From Verrucomicrobiota bacterium (GTDB lineage Bacteria > Verrucomicrobiota > Verrucomicrobiia > Opitutales > Puniceicoccaceae), in the NCBI GenBank assembly GCA_038744685.1, contig JBCDMB010000005.1, positions 94,540-158,539 of the forward strand: a stretch of 64,000 nt of DNA, written 5' to 3'. Position numbers and translations under genes: made by a program. Under the pieces are notes generated by a model. That model was not told where the DNA came from and searched no databases. It saw only the letters and a list, made by a program, of their open reading frames with translations. Of this stretch, positions 1 to 8,443 are shown piece after piece (position 1 is the first letter of the stretch; each line of letters opens with the position of its first letter).

Positions 1-679
1 TCCCACTTGAGGAAAGTATCATGGCTACCCGACTGCCGTCAGGGCTGTAGACCGCTCCCGTATTGGTCCCCTTGAAAGTAGCGAAAGGTTTGGCTCTCCT
101 TGAGGATAGAGTCATCTCGTAAATGTCGGGGAAGCCGGTCGGCGCGTAGGTCGTGTAAAGAAACCGAGTCCCGTCTGGCGATAATTTTGGTCCAATTGAG
201 TCCCCCTCGCCCTGCGTAAACTGCCTCATTTTCTGAAAAAAAATGTCTCCGACAAAAATCTCCTTCTTGCCTTGTCGCTCCCCAACCAAGGCGAGTTTTC
301 CCGCGAAAAATCCGGGAATTCCTAGGAGTCGCTCCACAACATCGTCGCATGCCATTGCAGTGGCCTCCAACTTGTCTTCGGCGGTAACGGTGCCGTTGAA
401 AGTAGTTCTTCCGGTTGTGGCGTTGAAAAGAATCGTATCTGACCCGGAAGTGCGCAGTTGCAGTGCGACGTCTGCCTCCCCGGAAACGACTCGAAACGCG
501 CCGTGGAGTTGGAATGCCCGCTTGGCAAGAGCTTCGACCATCGGTTCCGTGGCGGTCACGGAAATCGTCAGCTGCTGCTTTTCTCCCGTTCGCTCGATGG
601 GGTCCAGAGTTGACGCGTTTTGGGCGAGAGAAAGAGGGGCCAGGATCAGGAGGGATATCAGTAGAAAAAACGCGCGCAT
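1..679 (-). CDS. tolB: TolB-like translocation protein, N-terminal part (cut by window start)
   Basis: A 226-codon open frame starts at the ATG complementary to 677-679 and runs off the window start. It begins with a cleavable signal peptide (MRAFFLLISLLILAPLSLAQ), followed by a region resembling the TolB N-terminal domain (about residues 22-120, starting LDPIERTGEKQQLTISV). Then come the first TolB propeller blades, with the typical phrases LSPDGTRFLYTTY and YSPDGSRVAMI. TolB is the periplasmic beta-propeller of the Tol-Pal envelope system. The rest of any tol operon would lie left of the window. A related periplasmic WD40-like protein cannot be excluded because the C-terminus is missing. 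Confidence 0.8.
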   Translation of the reverse strand, partial: MRAFFLLISLLILAPLSLAQNASTLDPIERTGEKQQLTISVTATEPMVEALAKRAFQLHGAFRVVSGEADVALQLRTSGSDTILFNATTGRTTFNGTVTAEDKLEATAMACDDVVERLLGIPGFFAGKLALVGERQGKKEIFVGDIFFQKMRQFTQGEGDSIGPKLSPDGTRFLYTTYAPTGFPDIYEMTLSSRRAKPFATFKGTNTGAVYSPDGSRVAMILSSSG

Positions 680-1006
680 GAGAGTGATTTCGCTAGTGAG
701 AGGAACGGAGGTCAACGCTTTTCAACGCCTGTTGCTCGATCGATCGATCTTGGCTCTGTATTCTCGGCAGATGGGTCTGTGAAGCGGGCTTGTTTTCTGA
801 ACCAATTACGGGAGATTAGATTCTACTAGTGGTTTTCCATACCTTTCAGTTCGTTTGACCACCAAAGGTTTGAGAGGAGTCCTCTGGACAACCCCGTTTC
901 TCGAGTTTCTGGCATGGAGACTGCTGTTTTGGCCAACCTCTAGCCTATCCCGCTCTGGGGTGGCCGTTTACATCACTCAGCATCTGCACAAAACCAAAGA
1001 CAGAAT
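680..1006. other. Divergent intergenic region between tolB-like and glutamine synthetase genes
   Basis: This 327-base region separates two divergent genes. It contains a short CGAT tandem stretch (about 736-749) near the tolB side and the sigma-54-like promoter near 910-925 on the glutamine synthetase side. No convincing ORF was seen. Confidence 0.6.
910..925 (+). promoter_or_regulatory. Candidate sigma-54 (RpoN) promoter of glutamine synthetase
   Basis: The sequence TGGCATGGAGACTGCT has the invariant GG and GC dinucleotides separated by exactly 10 bases and matches most of the RpoN consensus (TGGCAC-N5-TTGCW). It lies about 80 bases upstream of the ATG, so transcription would start near 936. 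Nitrogen-regulated RpoN promoters are common upstream of glutamine synthetase genes in Proteobacteria. Its use here is inferred. Confidence 0.5.
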
Positions 1007-2029
1007 ATGGCAAAGATAAAGTTGGAATACATCTGGCTCGACGGGTACACGCCTGTGGCAAACCTGCGCGGCAAAACACTAATCAAGGATGGGGAAATGG
1101 ACTCCTTCTCGTTGGAGGATTGCCCGCAGTGGGGATTCGACGGGAGCTCAACCCAGCAAGCAGAGGGCAGTAGTTCGGACTGTGTGCTGAAGCCAGTGGC
1201 GATCTACCCGGATGCAGCACGCGAAAACGCCTTTATCGTAATGTCGGAGGTGCTCATGCCTGACGGTTCTCCGCATCCGTCAAACATGCGGGCTACAATT
1301 ACCGATGAGCCAGGCCTCTGGGTCGGACTTGAGCAGGAGTATTTCCTCTTCAAAGACGGACGTCCTCTGGGATGGCCGAAGGATGGATATCCTGACCCTC
1401 AGGGCGAATACTACACCGGAGTCGGATACAGTGCCGTAGGAGATATCGCCCGGGAAATTGTGGAACAGCACCTCGACCTTTGTATCGCAGCGGGAGTCAA
1501 CCATGAGGGAATCAACGCCGAAGTGGCGAAGGGCCAATGGGAATTCCAGATTTTTGGAAAAGGCTCCTACAAAGCCTGCGACCAGGTGCATGTTGCTCGC
1601 TACTTGCTTGAGCGACTCTGCGAGGAGTATGGTGTAGACGTTGAGTACCACTGTAAACCGTTTACAGGCGACTGGAACGGCTCCGGTATGCACTGTAACT
1701 TCTCGACCGACTACATGCGGGAAACCGGGGGTAAGGAGTACTTCGAGAAACTCATGGACGCATTCGAGAAGTACAAGGACGAGCATATCGCTGCCTATGG
1801 CCCGGACAACCACATGCGCCTCACCGGGCTTCACGAAACACAGTCGATTGACAAGTTTAGCTGGGGTGTTGCTGACCGCGGTGCGTCAATCCGTGTCCCT
1901 CATAGTTTCATGAAAAACAACTACAAGGGCTACCTGGAAGATCGCCGTCCTAATTCCCAGGGCGATCCATATGCGATTGTCGGGCGAGTCCAGCAGACAG
2001 TTGCCGAGGTCGAAGCCGATTATAAGTAA
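1007..2029 (+). CDS. glnII: Glutamine synthetase, type II (eukaryote-like)
   Basis: This 340-residue enzyme would form glutamine from glutamate, ammonia and ATP in the cytoplasm. The length and motifs fit the short GSII class rather than the ~470-residue GSI class. The beta-grasp domain carries WGFDGSST and SSDC (about residues 42-59). The catalytic domain has GLEQEYFLF (about 104-112), NAEVAKGQWEFQIF, NGSGMHCNFST and the ATP-binding NHMRLTGLHETQSIDKFSWG. The GSI adenylylation-site context is absent, so control is likely transcriptional. It has its own promoter candidate (910-925) and terminator (2055-2088), so it appears monocistronic. Confidence 0.95.
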   Translation: MAKIKLEYIWLDGYTPVANLRGKTLIKDGEMDSFSLEDCPQWGFDGSSTQQAEGSSSDCVLKPVAIYPDAARENAFIVMSEVLMPDGSPHPSNMRATITDEPGLWVGLEQEYFLFKDGRPLGWPKDGYPDPQGEYYTGVGYSAVGDIAREIVEQHLDLCIAAGVNHEGINAEVAKGQWEFQIFGKGSYKACDQVHVARYLLERLCEEYGVDVEYHCKPFTGDWNGSGMHCNFSTDYMRETGGKEYFEKLMDAFEKYKDEHIAAYGPDNHMRLTGLHETQSIDKFSWGVADRGASIRVPHSFMKNNYKGYLEDRRPNSQGDPYAIVGRVQQTVAEVEADYK

Positions 2030-2054
2030 GTCTCGTCTTTAAAACTACATTTTC

Positions 2055-2088
2055 AGCCGCTTTCGGAATCCCCGAAAGCGGCTTTTTT
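2055..2088 (+). terminator. Rho-independent terminator of glutamine synthetase gene
   Basis: A perfect 12-bp stem (AGCCGCTTTCGG paired with CCGAAAGCGGCT) with a short loop is followed by a run of T. It begins 26 bases after the stop codon. Confidence 0.93.
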
Positions 2089-2142
2089 GTGGGATGAGAT
2101 TTTTGACCTTCGGCACTTTGTGCCGAGGCCTTGGCGAATGAG

Positions 2143-2181
2143 GAAGCTCGAAGAGCGAAGTAGGTTTACGCCTCGATAATG
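2143..2181. repeat. Interspersed palindrome-family repeat, copy 1 (single arm)
   Basis: This 39-base stretch matches 63790-63828 at 36 of 39 positions, including the core GGTTTACGCCTCGATAAT. A similar core occurs in the palindrome at 28960-29025. Only one arm is recognisable here. Confidence 0.7.
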
Positions 2182-2287
2182 TGCGAACCATGCGTTTTCG
2201 TGCGGGCAAAAACTCGGTGTGGTGCCCGGAAACAGTAAACAGAGGGATGCATCAAGCCAGCCTGATGGAGAGCAAGGATCTTTGGGA

Positions 2288-2390
2288 CAAAAGGTAGGGC
2301 GTAGTCTTTGACAAGCCGCGAAGTTTGGAAAAAACACGCAGATTTAGATTCGACATGTCGGCTTGCGGAACGCTGCGCCCTACCTTTGTA
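2288..2390. repeat. Imperfect inverted repeat with GGTAGGGCG arms
   Basis: The left arm (about 2288-2318, AAAGGTAGGGCG...CAAGCCG) pairs imperfectly with the right arm (about 2359-2390, CGGCTTGCGG...CGCCCTACCTTT). The right arm recurs at 31414-31440. It lies just past the stop of the minus-strand permease gene and could act as its transcription terminator or be a REP-like element. Confidence 0.6.
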
Positions 2391-2410
2391 AAAGGAACGA
2401 GTTTCCCTTT

Positions 2411-3598
2411 CTACCCTCCATCCGAGCTTTCCTTAACCTCCTCAGCGTTGATCCAGCGATCCAGATACTTTTCGCGCAGCAGGCGCCAGGCAACGACGAA
2501 GAATGCGGTGAGTGGTATCGCGAGTATCATACCGAGGATACCGCCGAGAGCAGTTCCCCAGAAAAAGATCGCGATGATAATGGTCAGGGGATGGAGGCCC
2601 GTCTTGTCACCCATAATTCTAGGGGTAAGGAAATAGCCTTCGATCATCTGAACCGCTACGAAGATCGCCAACCCAATACCGGCAAGGACGGGTCCACCTT
2701 CCGGCTGAAACCAGGCGATCGGAAGCACGGTCGCCAGACCGATCATCGTTCCAAAGTAGGGAATGATGTTCAGAAGGCCGATCATCATTCCGAGCGGGAA
2801 TCCGAAGTTTATCCCAGCAATGGAGAAACCAGTTCCCAGGAGCACCCCCATGATAAGTCCAATCAGGATCTGCCCGCGGAAAAATGCCTCCATGCTGTGG
2901 GCAAAATGGGTGCCGAGGAAAATGAGGTCTTCTCGAATGTCGGACTGCACCCATGAGAGCTGCTTTTTCACCCCCTCCTTTTTGTCTCCCCGCGCATTGA
3001 GAAAGAAAAAGGCGTACACAGGAATAATTGCCAGTCCAGCACCGATCGCGATGATTGAGCCGGCATAGGCTCCAACCTTTGAAAAGGCGGGTCCGAGGAG
3101 CTGAGGGAGATTGCCAAGCTGGGCCTGCAAGTTTTCCGTCCAATCCGCGACCTTATCCTTCCCAATGGTTGAATTCAGGTACTCCATCAACTGGGGGAAT
3201 CGGTCGAGTAGGGCGGTCTGCAGCCGCTCAATAATGGATGGAAGGGCGCGAACGAAATTCAGGGTTTGTTCGACGAGAAGAGGAACGGCGAATCCGAGAA
3301 TGGCCACTAGGGCGAGAACCACCAGGGCATACAGAACGATGATACTGCCGAGTCGGCTCATTTTCACCTTGTTCTCAAGGAGTCCAACAACAGGCTGGAG
3401 GAGCATTGCGAGAATTCCGGCCACGGCCAGCGGCCAAATGACGCCCGAAAACTTGCTTACAAAAAGATTGAGGAGATCAAAAAGTGCGTAAAGAAGAGCC
3501 CCGATTACGAATACAGAGAGTCCGGCCAGAGCGGTGGTTACTAACCTGCGTTGAAGCGGGCTGAGCCAAAAATTGGAGGGATGCTTTTCGTCTGGCAT
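2411..3598 (-). CDS. AI-2E family (PerM-type) transporter
   Basis: This 395-residue polytopic membrane protein has the layout of the AI-2E/PerM family. A cytoplasmic N-terminus is followed by hydrophobic helices (VTTALAGLSVFVIGALLYAL, VIWPLAVAGILAML). A long soluble loop (about residues 105-170, LVEQTLNFVRALPSIIERL) is followed by a helical C-terminal bundle with GINFGFPLGMMIGLLNIIPYFG. That NIIPYFG segment is the family hallmark. Substrates vary in this family (autoinducer-2, Na+/H+ exchange or unknown), so no specific role is assigned. It appears monocistronic and convergent with the glutamine synthetase gene. Confidence 0.88.
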   Translation of the reverse strand: MPDEKHPSNFWLSPLQRRLVTTALAGLSVFVIGALLYALFDLLNLFVSKFSGVIWPLAVAGILAMLLQPVVGLLENKVKMSRLGSIIVLYALVVLALVAILGFAVPLLVEQTLNFVRALPSIIERLQTALLDRFPQLMEYLNSTIGKDKVADWTENLQAQLGNLPQLLGPAFSKVGAYAGSIIAIGAGLAIIPVYAFFFLNARGDKKEGVKKQLSWVQSDIREDLIFLGTHFAHSMEAFFRGQILIGLIMGVLLGTGFSIAGINFGFPLGMMIGLLNIIPYFGTMIGLATVLPIAWFQPEGGPVLAGIGLAIFVAVQMIEGYFLTPRIMGDKTGLHPLTIIIAIFFWGTALGGILGMILAIPLTAFFVVAWRLLREKYLDRWINAEEVKESSDGG

Positions 3599-3953
3599 CC
3601 AACGAAGGTTGAAGGATCAATGATGGCTAGCCAAGGCGAAAGAACGGACTCCTGCACCTCTTCCCTGCAGTGGTTCAGTGGCCGATCGGAAGTGGAGTTT
3701 TCGTGAATCGGACTTTGTTCAAAAAATCTTGAACAAACCTTCTTTTTTGACTGAAATTGGCGGTTCTGTGCAGGGATCACCCCCACGCCAGCTTCTGACG
3801 AATTACCCTAACAGTTATTGGGCATCCCAACCGAGGACTCGCCCAAGGGCGGTAGCGTACCAGAAAGTTTTCTCGTGTGCGGAAAGGTCGCTTTAGCACC
3901 TGTTTTGGAAATCAGGAGCCCTCTGTGTTAACACAATATCTCTTCTCTACTCT
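3599..3953. other. Divergent intergenic region
   Basis: These 355 bases separate the permease (minus) and the GbsR-like regulator (plus). The only structure noted is a perfect 9-bp inverted repeat at 3714-3737. No supported gene was seen. Confidence 0.6.
3714..3737. promoter_or_regulatory. Perfect inverted repeat, possible operator or short terminator
   Basis: TTTGTTCAA, six bases, TTGAACAAA. It is 216 bases upstream of the regulator gene and is followed by CCTTCTTTTTT. It could be an operator or a weak hairpin. The spacing between the GTTC and GAAC half-sites is 10, not the N4 reported for verrucomicrobial LexA sites. Confidence 0.35.
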
Positions 3954-4424
3954 ATGAACTCATGGGAGAAAAAAATGGTTGATCTCGGAGTTGCGGGGGC
4001 GAACGCGTTCTCGCTGCCGAAGTCTGTTGGCTCTATTTTCGGCCTTCTTTTTGCAAGTCCGTATCCGCTAGGGCTAGATGACCTGGTGCAAAAGTTAGAG
4101 ATTTCGAAAGGTTCGGCCTCCATGGGTCTGAACTATCTACGGAAGATAGGTGCGATTCGAGACGTCGATCTACCGGATAGTCGCCGCACCACCTATGAGC
4201 CGGAGCTTTCGCTCCGGCGTTTGCTGGACGGCATTTTGCAGGCGACCATTCTACCTCACTTAAAAGATTCTGGAGAGCGGTTGGATGAGTTGCAGGAGGC
4301 ACTCTCTGCCATTGAGGGAGAGGACCGGCTGATCTTGGAAAAGCGCTTGAAGACTCTGAGATCGTGGCGGAAGAAAGGCCAGACGCTGGCCCCGGTGGCC
4401 TCACAGTTTTTAGGGAGAAGGTAG
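3954..4424 (+). CDS. GbsR/MarR-type transcriptional regulator
   Basis: This 156-residue protein has the size and order of GbsR-like MarR regulators. A winged helix-turn-helix lies at about residues 20-85 (PKSVGSIFGLLFASPYPLGLD, then LEISKGSASMGLNYLRKIGAI), and a helical C-terminal region rich in charged residues (SGERLDELQEALSAIEGEDR) probably dimerises. GbsR controls choline and glycine-betaine genes in Bacillus, but homologues in other phyla sit beside many kinds of genes, so the target is unknown. No partner gene is close enough to suggest an operon. Confidence 0.8.
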   Translation: MNSWEKKMVDLGVAGANAFSLPKSVGSIFGLLFASPYPLGLDDLVQKLEISKGSASMGLNYLRKIGAIRDVDLPDSRRTTYEPELSLRRLLDGILQATILPHLKDSGERLDELQEALSAIEGEDRLILEKRLKTLRSWRKKGQTLAPVASQFLGRR

Positions 4425-4668
4425 GATTGGTCTGAATCGAGTCGAACGCTGAGCACTCTGCTCTTTATTGAAGGGCCAATCCTTCCTTCGGCGACAATTA
4501 AACTCAGTTCGGTTGACGAACCAAAACCGTTGACTTCCAAAGTAACAGTAGACTTTACAACATTGAAAATGAGTGGCCAAATCGTAATTGACTGATCACG
4601 TTTCACCGTTCTCGATTTCAACTAAATGATACTCCTGAGAACAAAATGTGAGAGCGCCTGGTAAAGTG

Positions 4669-5592
4669 ATGAAAAGCCTTACTACAGTGCTAGTTGTTGC
4701 CTCTTTAGTCCTTCAGACTGCTGAGGGGATGATTCACTTCAACCAGCTAAGCTCGGACCCGGTGATCATCTCTTCGCCGACAGGAGCGTACGCGGATAGT
4801 GGGTGGCAGTGGCAAGGCGATTGGGGAAATGGCAATGGCACGATCGTTTCCCCGAATCAGATCCTTACAGCGAACCACTTCTCCGCAACCTCATTCGTTT
4901 TTAACGGCAACAGCTATGATCAGGTTTCATCGGTGACCACCGGGGATATGAAGCTCGTCACCCTCGACACCTCCGTTCACGGAGACTTTTCTTCCTGGGC
5001 ATCGTTTTATAGGGGAAGCTCTGAGGTCGGGGAAGAGTTTACTGTGTTTGGGCAGGGACGGGCCCGTGGGTCGGAAGTCAATCTCTCCGGAGATCTCAAG
5101 GGCTGGCGTTACGGCACTGACGGCACCAGACGTTGGGGAACGAACGTGGTGGATTCCGTCTTTAATGCCTCAGTTGGGCCTTTGCTGGTTGCAGACTTCG
5201 ACTCTTCCGGGGGCACTACCTACGAAACGCATCTGGCAACATGGGACTCCGGGGGAGGATCCTTCATTGAAGTCGACGGGGAGTGGCTTCTGATTGGGGT
5301 GAACTTTGCAGTCGACGCGTTTTTCAACACCTCTCCGACTGACACTGGTAGATTCCAAGCCGCTCTTTTTGACATAGGAGGCTATTACCTCGGCTCAGAT
5401 GCCAATGGTTGGACCTTCACCGCGGACCTTCCGCTCGTTGACGTTCCCAGCCGGTTCTACATGCACCGAGTGTCGGAATATGAAACGTGGCTCGACAACA
5501 ACATTGTAATTCCGGAGCCGAGCCAGCTGGCCTTGGTAACGGGGCTTATTGCGATGTGTTTTATTGTTCGAAGGCGCAACCGACAAACGTAA
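4669..5592 (+). CDS. PEP-CTERM-anchored trypsin-like serine protease homologue
   Basis: From the ATG at 4669 (chosen because MKSLTTVLVVASLVLQTAEG is a good signal peptide; a GTG at 4648 adds seven residues) the protein has 307 residues. The order of motifs suggests a chymotrypsin fold. A candidate His70 lies in ILTANHFSA, a candidate Asp in GDMKLVTLD (residues 93 or 100), and Ser194 in TWDSGGGSF, which resembles the GDSGGP nucleophile loop. The C-terminus has the PEP-CTERM plan: VIPEPSQLAL, a hydrophobic helix and RRRNR. An exosortase would cleave there and attach the protein to the envelope. The exosortase gene is not in this window. The usual GDSGGP glycine before Asp is replaced by Trp, so activity is uncertain. 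Confidence 0.72.
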   Translation: MKSLTTVLVVASLVLQTAEGMIHFNQLSSDPVIISSPTGAYADSGWQWQGDWGNGNGTIVSPNQILTANHFSATSFVFNGNSYDQVSSVTTGDMKLVTLDTSVHGDFSSWASFYRGSSEVGEEFTVFGQGRARGSEVNLSGDLKGWRYGTDGTRRWGTNVVDSVFNASVGPLLVADFDSSGGTTYETHLATWDSGGGSFIEVDGEWLLIGVNFAVDAFFNTSPTDTGRFQAALFDIGGYYLGSDANGWTFTADLPLVDVPSRFYMHRVSEYETWLDNNIVIPEPSQLALVTGLIAMCFIVRRRNRQT

Positions 5593-6372
5593 GTCGTCCT
5601 ACTGGGGTAAGTCGCACCCGGCTGCACAAATGCGTGGTCCATACAAACAGATCTTTGGGAGTTTTTACTAATCCAACATTTCAAGGCAGGCTGTTCCTTT
5701 GTGCCGTTGAAGGAGAAAGCGCGCTGAAGTAGATTTTGACTGCCCGACTATCGACTTTCTTCCGTATTTATACTTCTTAGTGATGCCCCTCCCAATATAG
5801 CCTTTGCATAGAAATTTGGACACTATCGGTCTGGCACGGCTTCGGTTCATCTAATCTCCAGGTAAGCTAATGTATGATGATCTGATGAGTTTACTAAAAA
5901 TCATACGAAGATTCACTTCGACCAATAGCAGGTCGCGAGCTGAATGCAGTTCTCCTCCTGTTGAGAAATGAATCTCCAGAGGGCTAGGCTGTGGTATCCT
6001 CTTTGGCGCGTTGGATAGACAGGGAAGAGGGTGACTATAAACAAGTTCGAGAATCGCATCGAAGCCCGCCATGGAGAATGGCTGTAGACTCTTTTTTTCT
6101 GAAAAGCATCTCTTTCAAGAATTCTTTGTGGCTTAGGGAAGCTTGCGAAAGATCCCTTCATTCGACGGAACCATGTTCTTACTGATGGCAAAGGTATAAT
6201 TGGGTTCCATCTGAGGGTTGGAGACGTGATGGGTGCTTTCTGGGTGTATCGCGGTGTTGAGGAGTCACGAATTGTCAAGTTAACAAATTCTAAGTGGAAA
6301 TAGCGGCAAACTAATAGGGAACTGGAAAACCCTCTCCCAAAGAACATTGCTGCGCCTGCTCCCTACCCTTCA
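5593..6372. other. Long gene-poor stretch at the start of the polysaccharide locus
   Basis: These 780 bases contain no intact gene that I can support. Open stretches on both strands lack recognisable motifs. The last 200 bases carry a possible decayed coding fragment (6103-6303). The position suggests remains of a gene lost from the polysaccharide island. Confidence 0.5.
6103..6303 (+). pseudogene. Possible decayed coding fragment, function unknown
   Basis: One frame without a start reads 66 codons to TAG at 6301, with protein-like composition (DPFIRRNHVLTDGKG, then IIGFHLRVGDVMGAFWVYRG). Neighbouring frames upstream continue plausible coding with stops, as expected for a frameshifted gene. 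I do not recognise the family. The short FHLRVGD string recalls the HxRxGD motif of fucosyltransferases, but this is too little to assign it. Confidence 0.25.
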
Positions 6373-7233
6373 GTGATTAAAAAACCTACTATTTACGTCA
6401 TCGTTCCTTTGTTCGACCGCTTTGAATTTGTAGAACGCCTACTAAGCCAACTAGCTGCTCAAAGTTATTCAAATCACAGGCTGGTTCTGATTGATCATGG
6501 CCGGAAAAGACTACCACTTGAAATGCGCACGAAAGAAATGATTTATCTTGAAGGCTCCATCGATGATTGGTGGAGTGGTGCGATTAACATAGGGCTGAGG
6601 CACGTATTGGAGGTGCTTAAAGTGCCAGACACAGATTTTATCCTGTTGCAAAATGACGACGTCATCTTTGGCACTGATTTGCTCTCCGGATTACTCGCTG
6701 TGCAAAAAGAAAACAATCGTTCTGTCGTGAGCGCGATTACGATTGAGAGGGGAACTGACCGAATCCTTGATGGGCACAATTTGCTCAGCTACCTGCAGGG
6801 TAAGCATATTAGCCCTCTTCGAGGAAAGTCTTTAGATGAGGTGAATGAAACAAGACTGCATGCTGATGTTTTGAAAGGACGAGGAGTTCTTTACCCTGTT
6901 CGGGCGGCGCGTGAGATTGGATATACAGACGAAAGATTGCACTATCGTGCAGATCCAGAATGGAGCTTCCGAGCTAGGAAAGCAGGTTACGAACTTTTGG
7001 TCGTCCCAGAAGTTACAGTAGAAACTGTCTTGGATACACAGGAGGGTGCTCGATGCGGACGAGGGTTCGAATATTTCAAAGACTTCGTATTTTCCAAACG
7101 TAGTACGCAAAATTTGTACTCTGCCAAAGTTTATTTTCAGTTATGTTTTGGCAGTATAGGCTTCGCATGGCCTTTCTTCGTGCATTCTTTGAGGACGATT
7201 CTAATTGGATTCGTGCAATCTTTGAAGGGATGA
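6373..7233 (+). CDS. Glycosyltransferase family 2
   Basis: This 286-residue GT-A enzyme starts at a GTG (MIKKPTIYVIVPLFDRF). The nucleotide-binding start VIVPLFDRFEFVERLLSQL is followed by ALIDHG-type strands, the acidic metal-binding motif LLQNDDVIFG (about residue 95) and an acceptor-side region with YRADPEWSFRARKAGYELLV. This resembles the ED-containing motif of rhamnosyltransferase-like GT2 enzymes. A hydrophobic C-terminal segment (IGFAWPFFVHSLRTILIGFV) may associate with the membrane. It is the first intact gene of the polysaccharide locus. Donor and acceptor sugars cannot be read from the sequence. Confidence 0.82.
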   Translation: MIKKPTIYVIVPLFDRFEFVERLLSQLAAQSYSNHRLVLIDHGRKRLPLEMRTKEMIYLEGSIDDWWSGAINIGLRHVLEVLKVPDTDFILLQNDDVIFGTDLLSGLLAVQKENNRSVVSAITIERGTDRILDGHNLLSYLQGKHISPLRGKSLDEVNETRLHADVLKGRGVLYPVRAAREIGYTDERLHYRADPEWSFRARKAGYELLVVPEVTVETVLDTQEGARCGRGFEYFKDFVFSKRSTQNLYSAKVYFQLCFGSIGFAWPFFVHSLRTILIGFVQSLKG

Positions 7234-7544
7234 TTTCGATCTCCGGAAAGTGTGTCTTGCTTTGCTAAATTGGTAACAATCTGGTGGGTAGAACGTCCAA
7301 CGAAGAAGACTCTCTCACGTATCTCAAAAGGCAGCTACATACAGCTTGCTGAAGGAAGGAGATAAAAATAATCAAAAGAGTCAAATCTAGCTGCATTGTT
7401 TCTTTCTTTTCGTAAAGACGCCGGAAAACCCGGTAGGTTTAACCAAAATTCTCTGAACTATAGCCAACCCGAATCGAATCTGTGTTATACGAAATCTAAA
7501 GCCTAATCTAAAATAGAAATGATTATATAAAATAATTCGACTAA
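7234..7544. other. A+T-rich intergenic region
   Basis: These 311 bases hold no supported gene. A good Shine-Dalgarno-like sequence (GGAAGGAG, about 7354-7361) precedes only a short frame that ends within 20 codons, so it may mark a lost or frameshifted N-terminus of the following gene. Confidence 0.4.
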
Positions 7545-8342
7545 ATGAATCCAACTGTATACAGTTCCGAAAGAACCTATTTTTTTCGGCTTCACCGTTA
7601 CGGAACAAAGGTGTACTGCCATTTTCTCAGAGACCACCTGCTCCCTTTGTTTTGCCGTTTCGTGGATGAGGGAGTGATCTCAAGGGGTAACTATGAACCC
7701 AAGAATTTTACGTTATTCACTTCTCGTCGATCTTCCTACTTTGGGATGTATGGAAGCATTATTGATCCTAAGAGAGTAAAAGTGCGACGATTCCGAATTC
7801 CACAAAAGGCCAAAGTTTTAAATGACTCAAGAATTGTTTTTACGAAAGATCCGAAGACCTATCAGCCTTACTTAGAGCATTTTAATGATCATATATTAAA
7901 TAGGCTTAATTTGAGGGTGAGAGAGAAGAGAATTTGTGTGATCGTAGAAAGAGTGGGAGAAACACGTCGGATTGAGAACTTCAATGAGTTTGTAGCCGCT
8001 ATTCGAACCCTTTGCCTAAGTCTTGATTTGGAAGTGCGGGTAATCAGGGCAGAAGAGCTCACTTTTTCAGATCAAGTTACCGTTTGTCGTGAAGCGTCTA
8101 TGGTGATAGCGATGCACGGCTCCTTTTTAGCAAATGGAGTCTTCTTTCGAGAAGACGCTACAGTTGTTGAAATTCTTCCAGCAGGTTTTTCGTATACAGC
8201 TTTTCGAGACATCTCCCGTGCAAAGAATTTTTTTCAGTATAATTGCAGCGAACTGGAATGTCCGATTGCAGGTCGCGACTCGAATTTCAAGATAGACACG
8301 GACTTTTTTGTAGAGTGGTTAGGGGACAACCACATATTTTGA
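7545..8342 (+). CDS. Glycosyltransferase family 61 (DUF563-type)
   Basis: This 265-residue protein shows the GT61 core. The N-terminal YGTKVYCHFLRDHLLPLF matches the family's 'YxHFxxDxLPRL' region. The C-terminal half has IVERVGETRRIENFNEF, then EVRVIRAEELTFSDQV, then ASMVIAMHGSFLANGVFF and VVEILP, which follows the usual R-I-N / H-G-A-x-L-x-N pattern. It is shorter than many members (about 350-400 residues), so part of the N-terminus may be missing. An in-frame stop lies directly before the ATG. It probably transfers a sugar during capsule or O-antigen assembly. Confidence 0.75.
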   Translation: MNPTVYSSERTYFFRLHRYGTKVYCHFLRDHLLPLFCRFVDEGVISRGNYEPKNFTLFTSRRSSYFGMYGSIIDPKRVKVRRFRIPQKAKVLNDSRIVFTKDPKTYQPYLEHFNDHILNRLNLRVREKRICVIVERVGETRRIENFNEFVAAIRTLCLSLDLEVRVIRAEELTFSDQVTVCREASMVIAMHGSFLANGVFFREDATVVEILPAGFSYTAFRDISRAKNFFQYNCSELECPIAGRDSNFKIDTDFFVEWLGDNHIF

Positions 8343-8443
8343 TTAGATAGAGATTAATAAAGTAATGACCCTTAGTAGAACTGACATTACGATAAAACGA
8401 TTTACATAGGTCGCTAAAAATCCCACTCAATATATAAAATAGT

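Larger units (their letters stand above)
2089..2410. other. Repeat-bearing intergenic stretch
   Basis: The 322 bases between the glnII terminator and the stop of the convergent permease gene contain no supported gene. They hold one arm of the GGTTTACGCCTCGAT repeat (2143-2181) and an imperfect inverted repeat (2288-2390) described separately. Confidence 0.6.

Noticed and set aside
243..782. A 179-codon plus-strand frame at the window start
   Set aside because: It is antisense to the tolB-like gene, whose minus-strand frame has a signal peptide and propeller motifs.
3714..3737. LexA (SOS) box
   Set aside because: The GTTC and GAAC half-sites are 10 bases apart, unlike the 4-base spacing reported for Verrucomicrobia.
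5913..6347. A 144-codon minus-strand frame in the long gap before the first glycosyltransferase
   Set aside because: Composition is not protein-like and the opposite strand carries the more plausible remnant.
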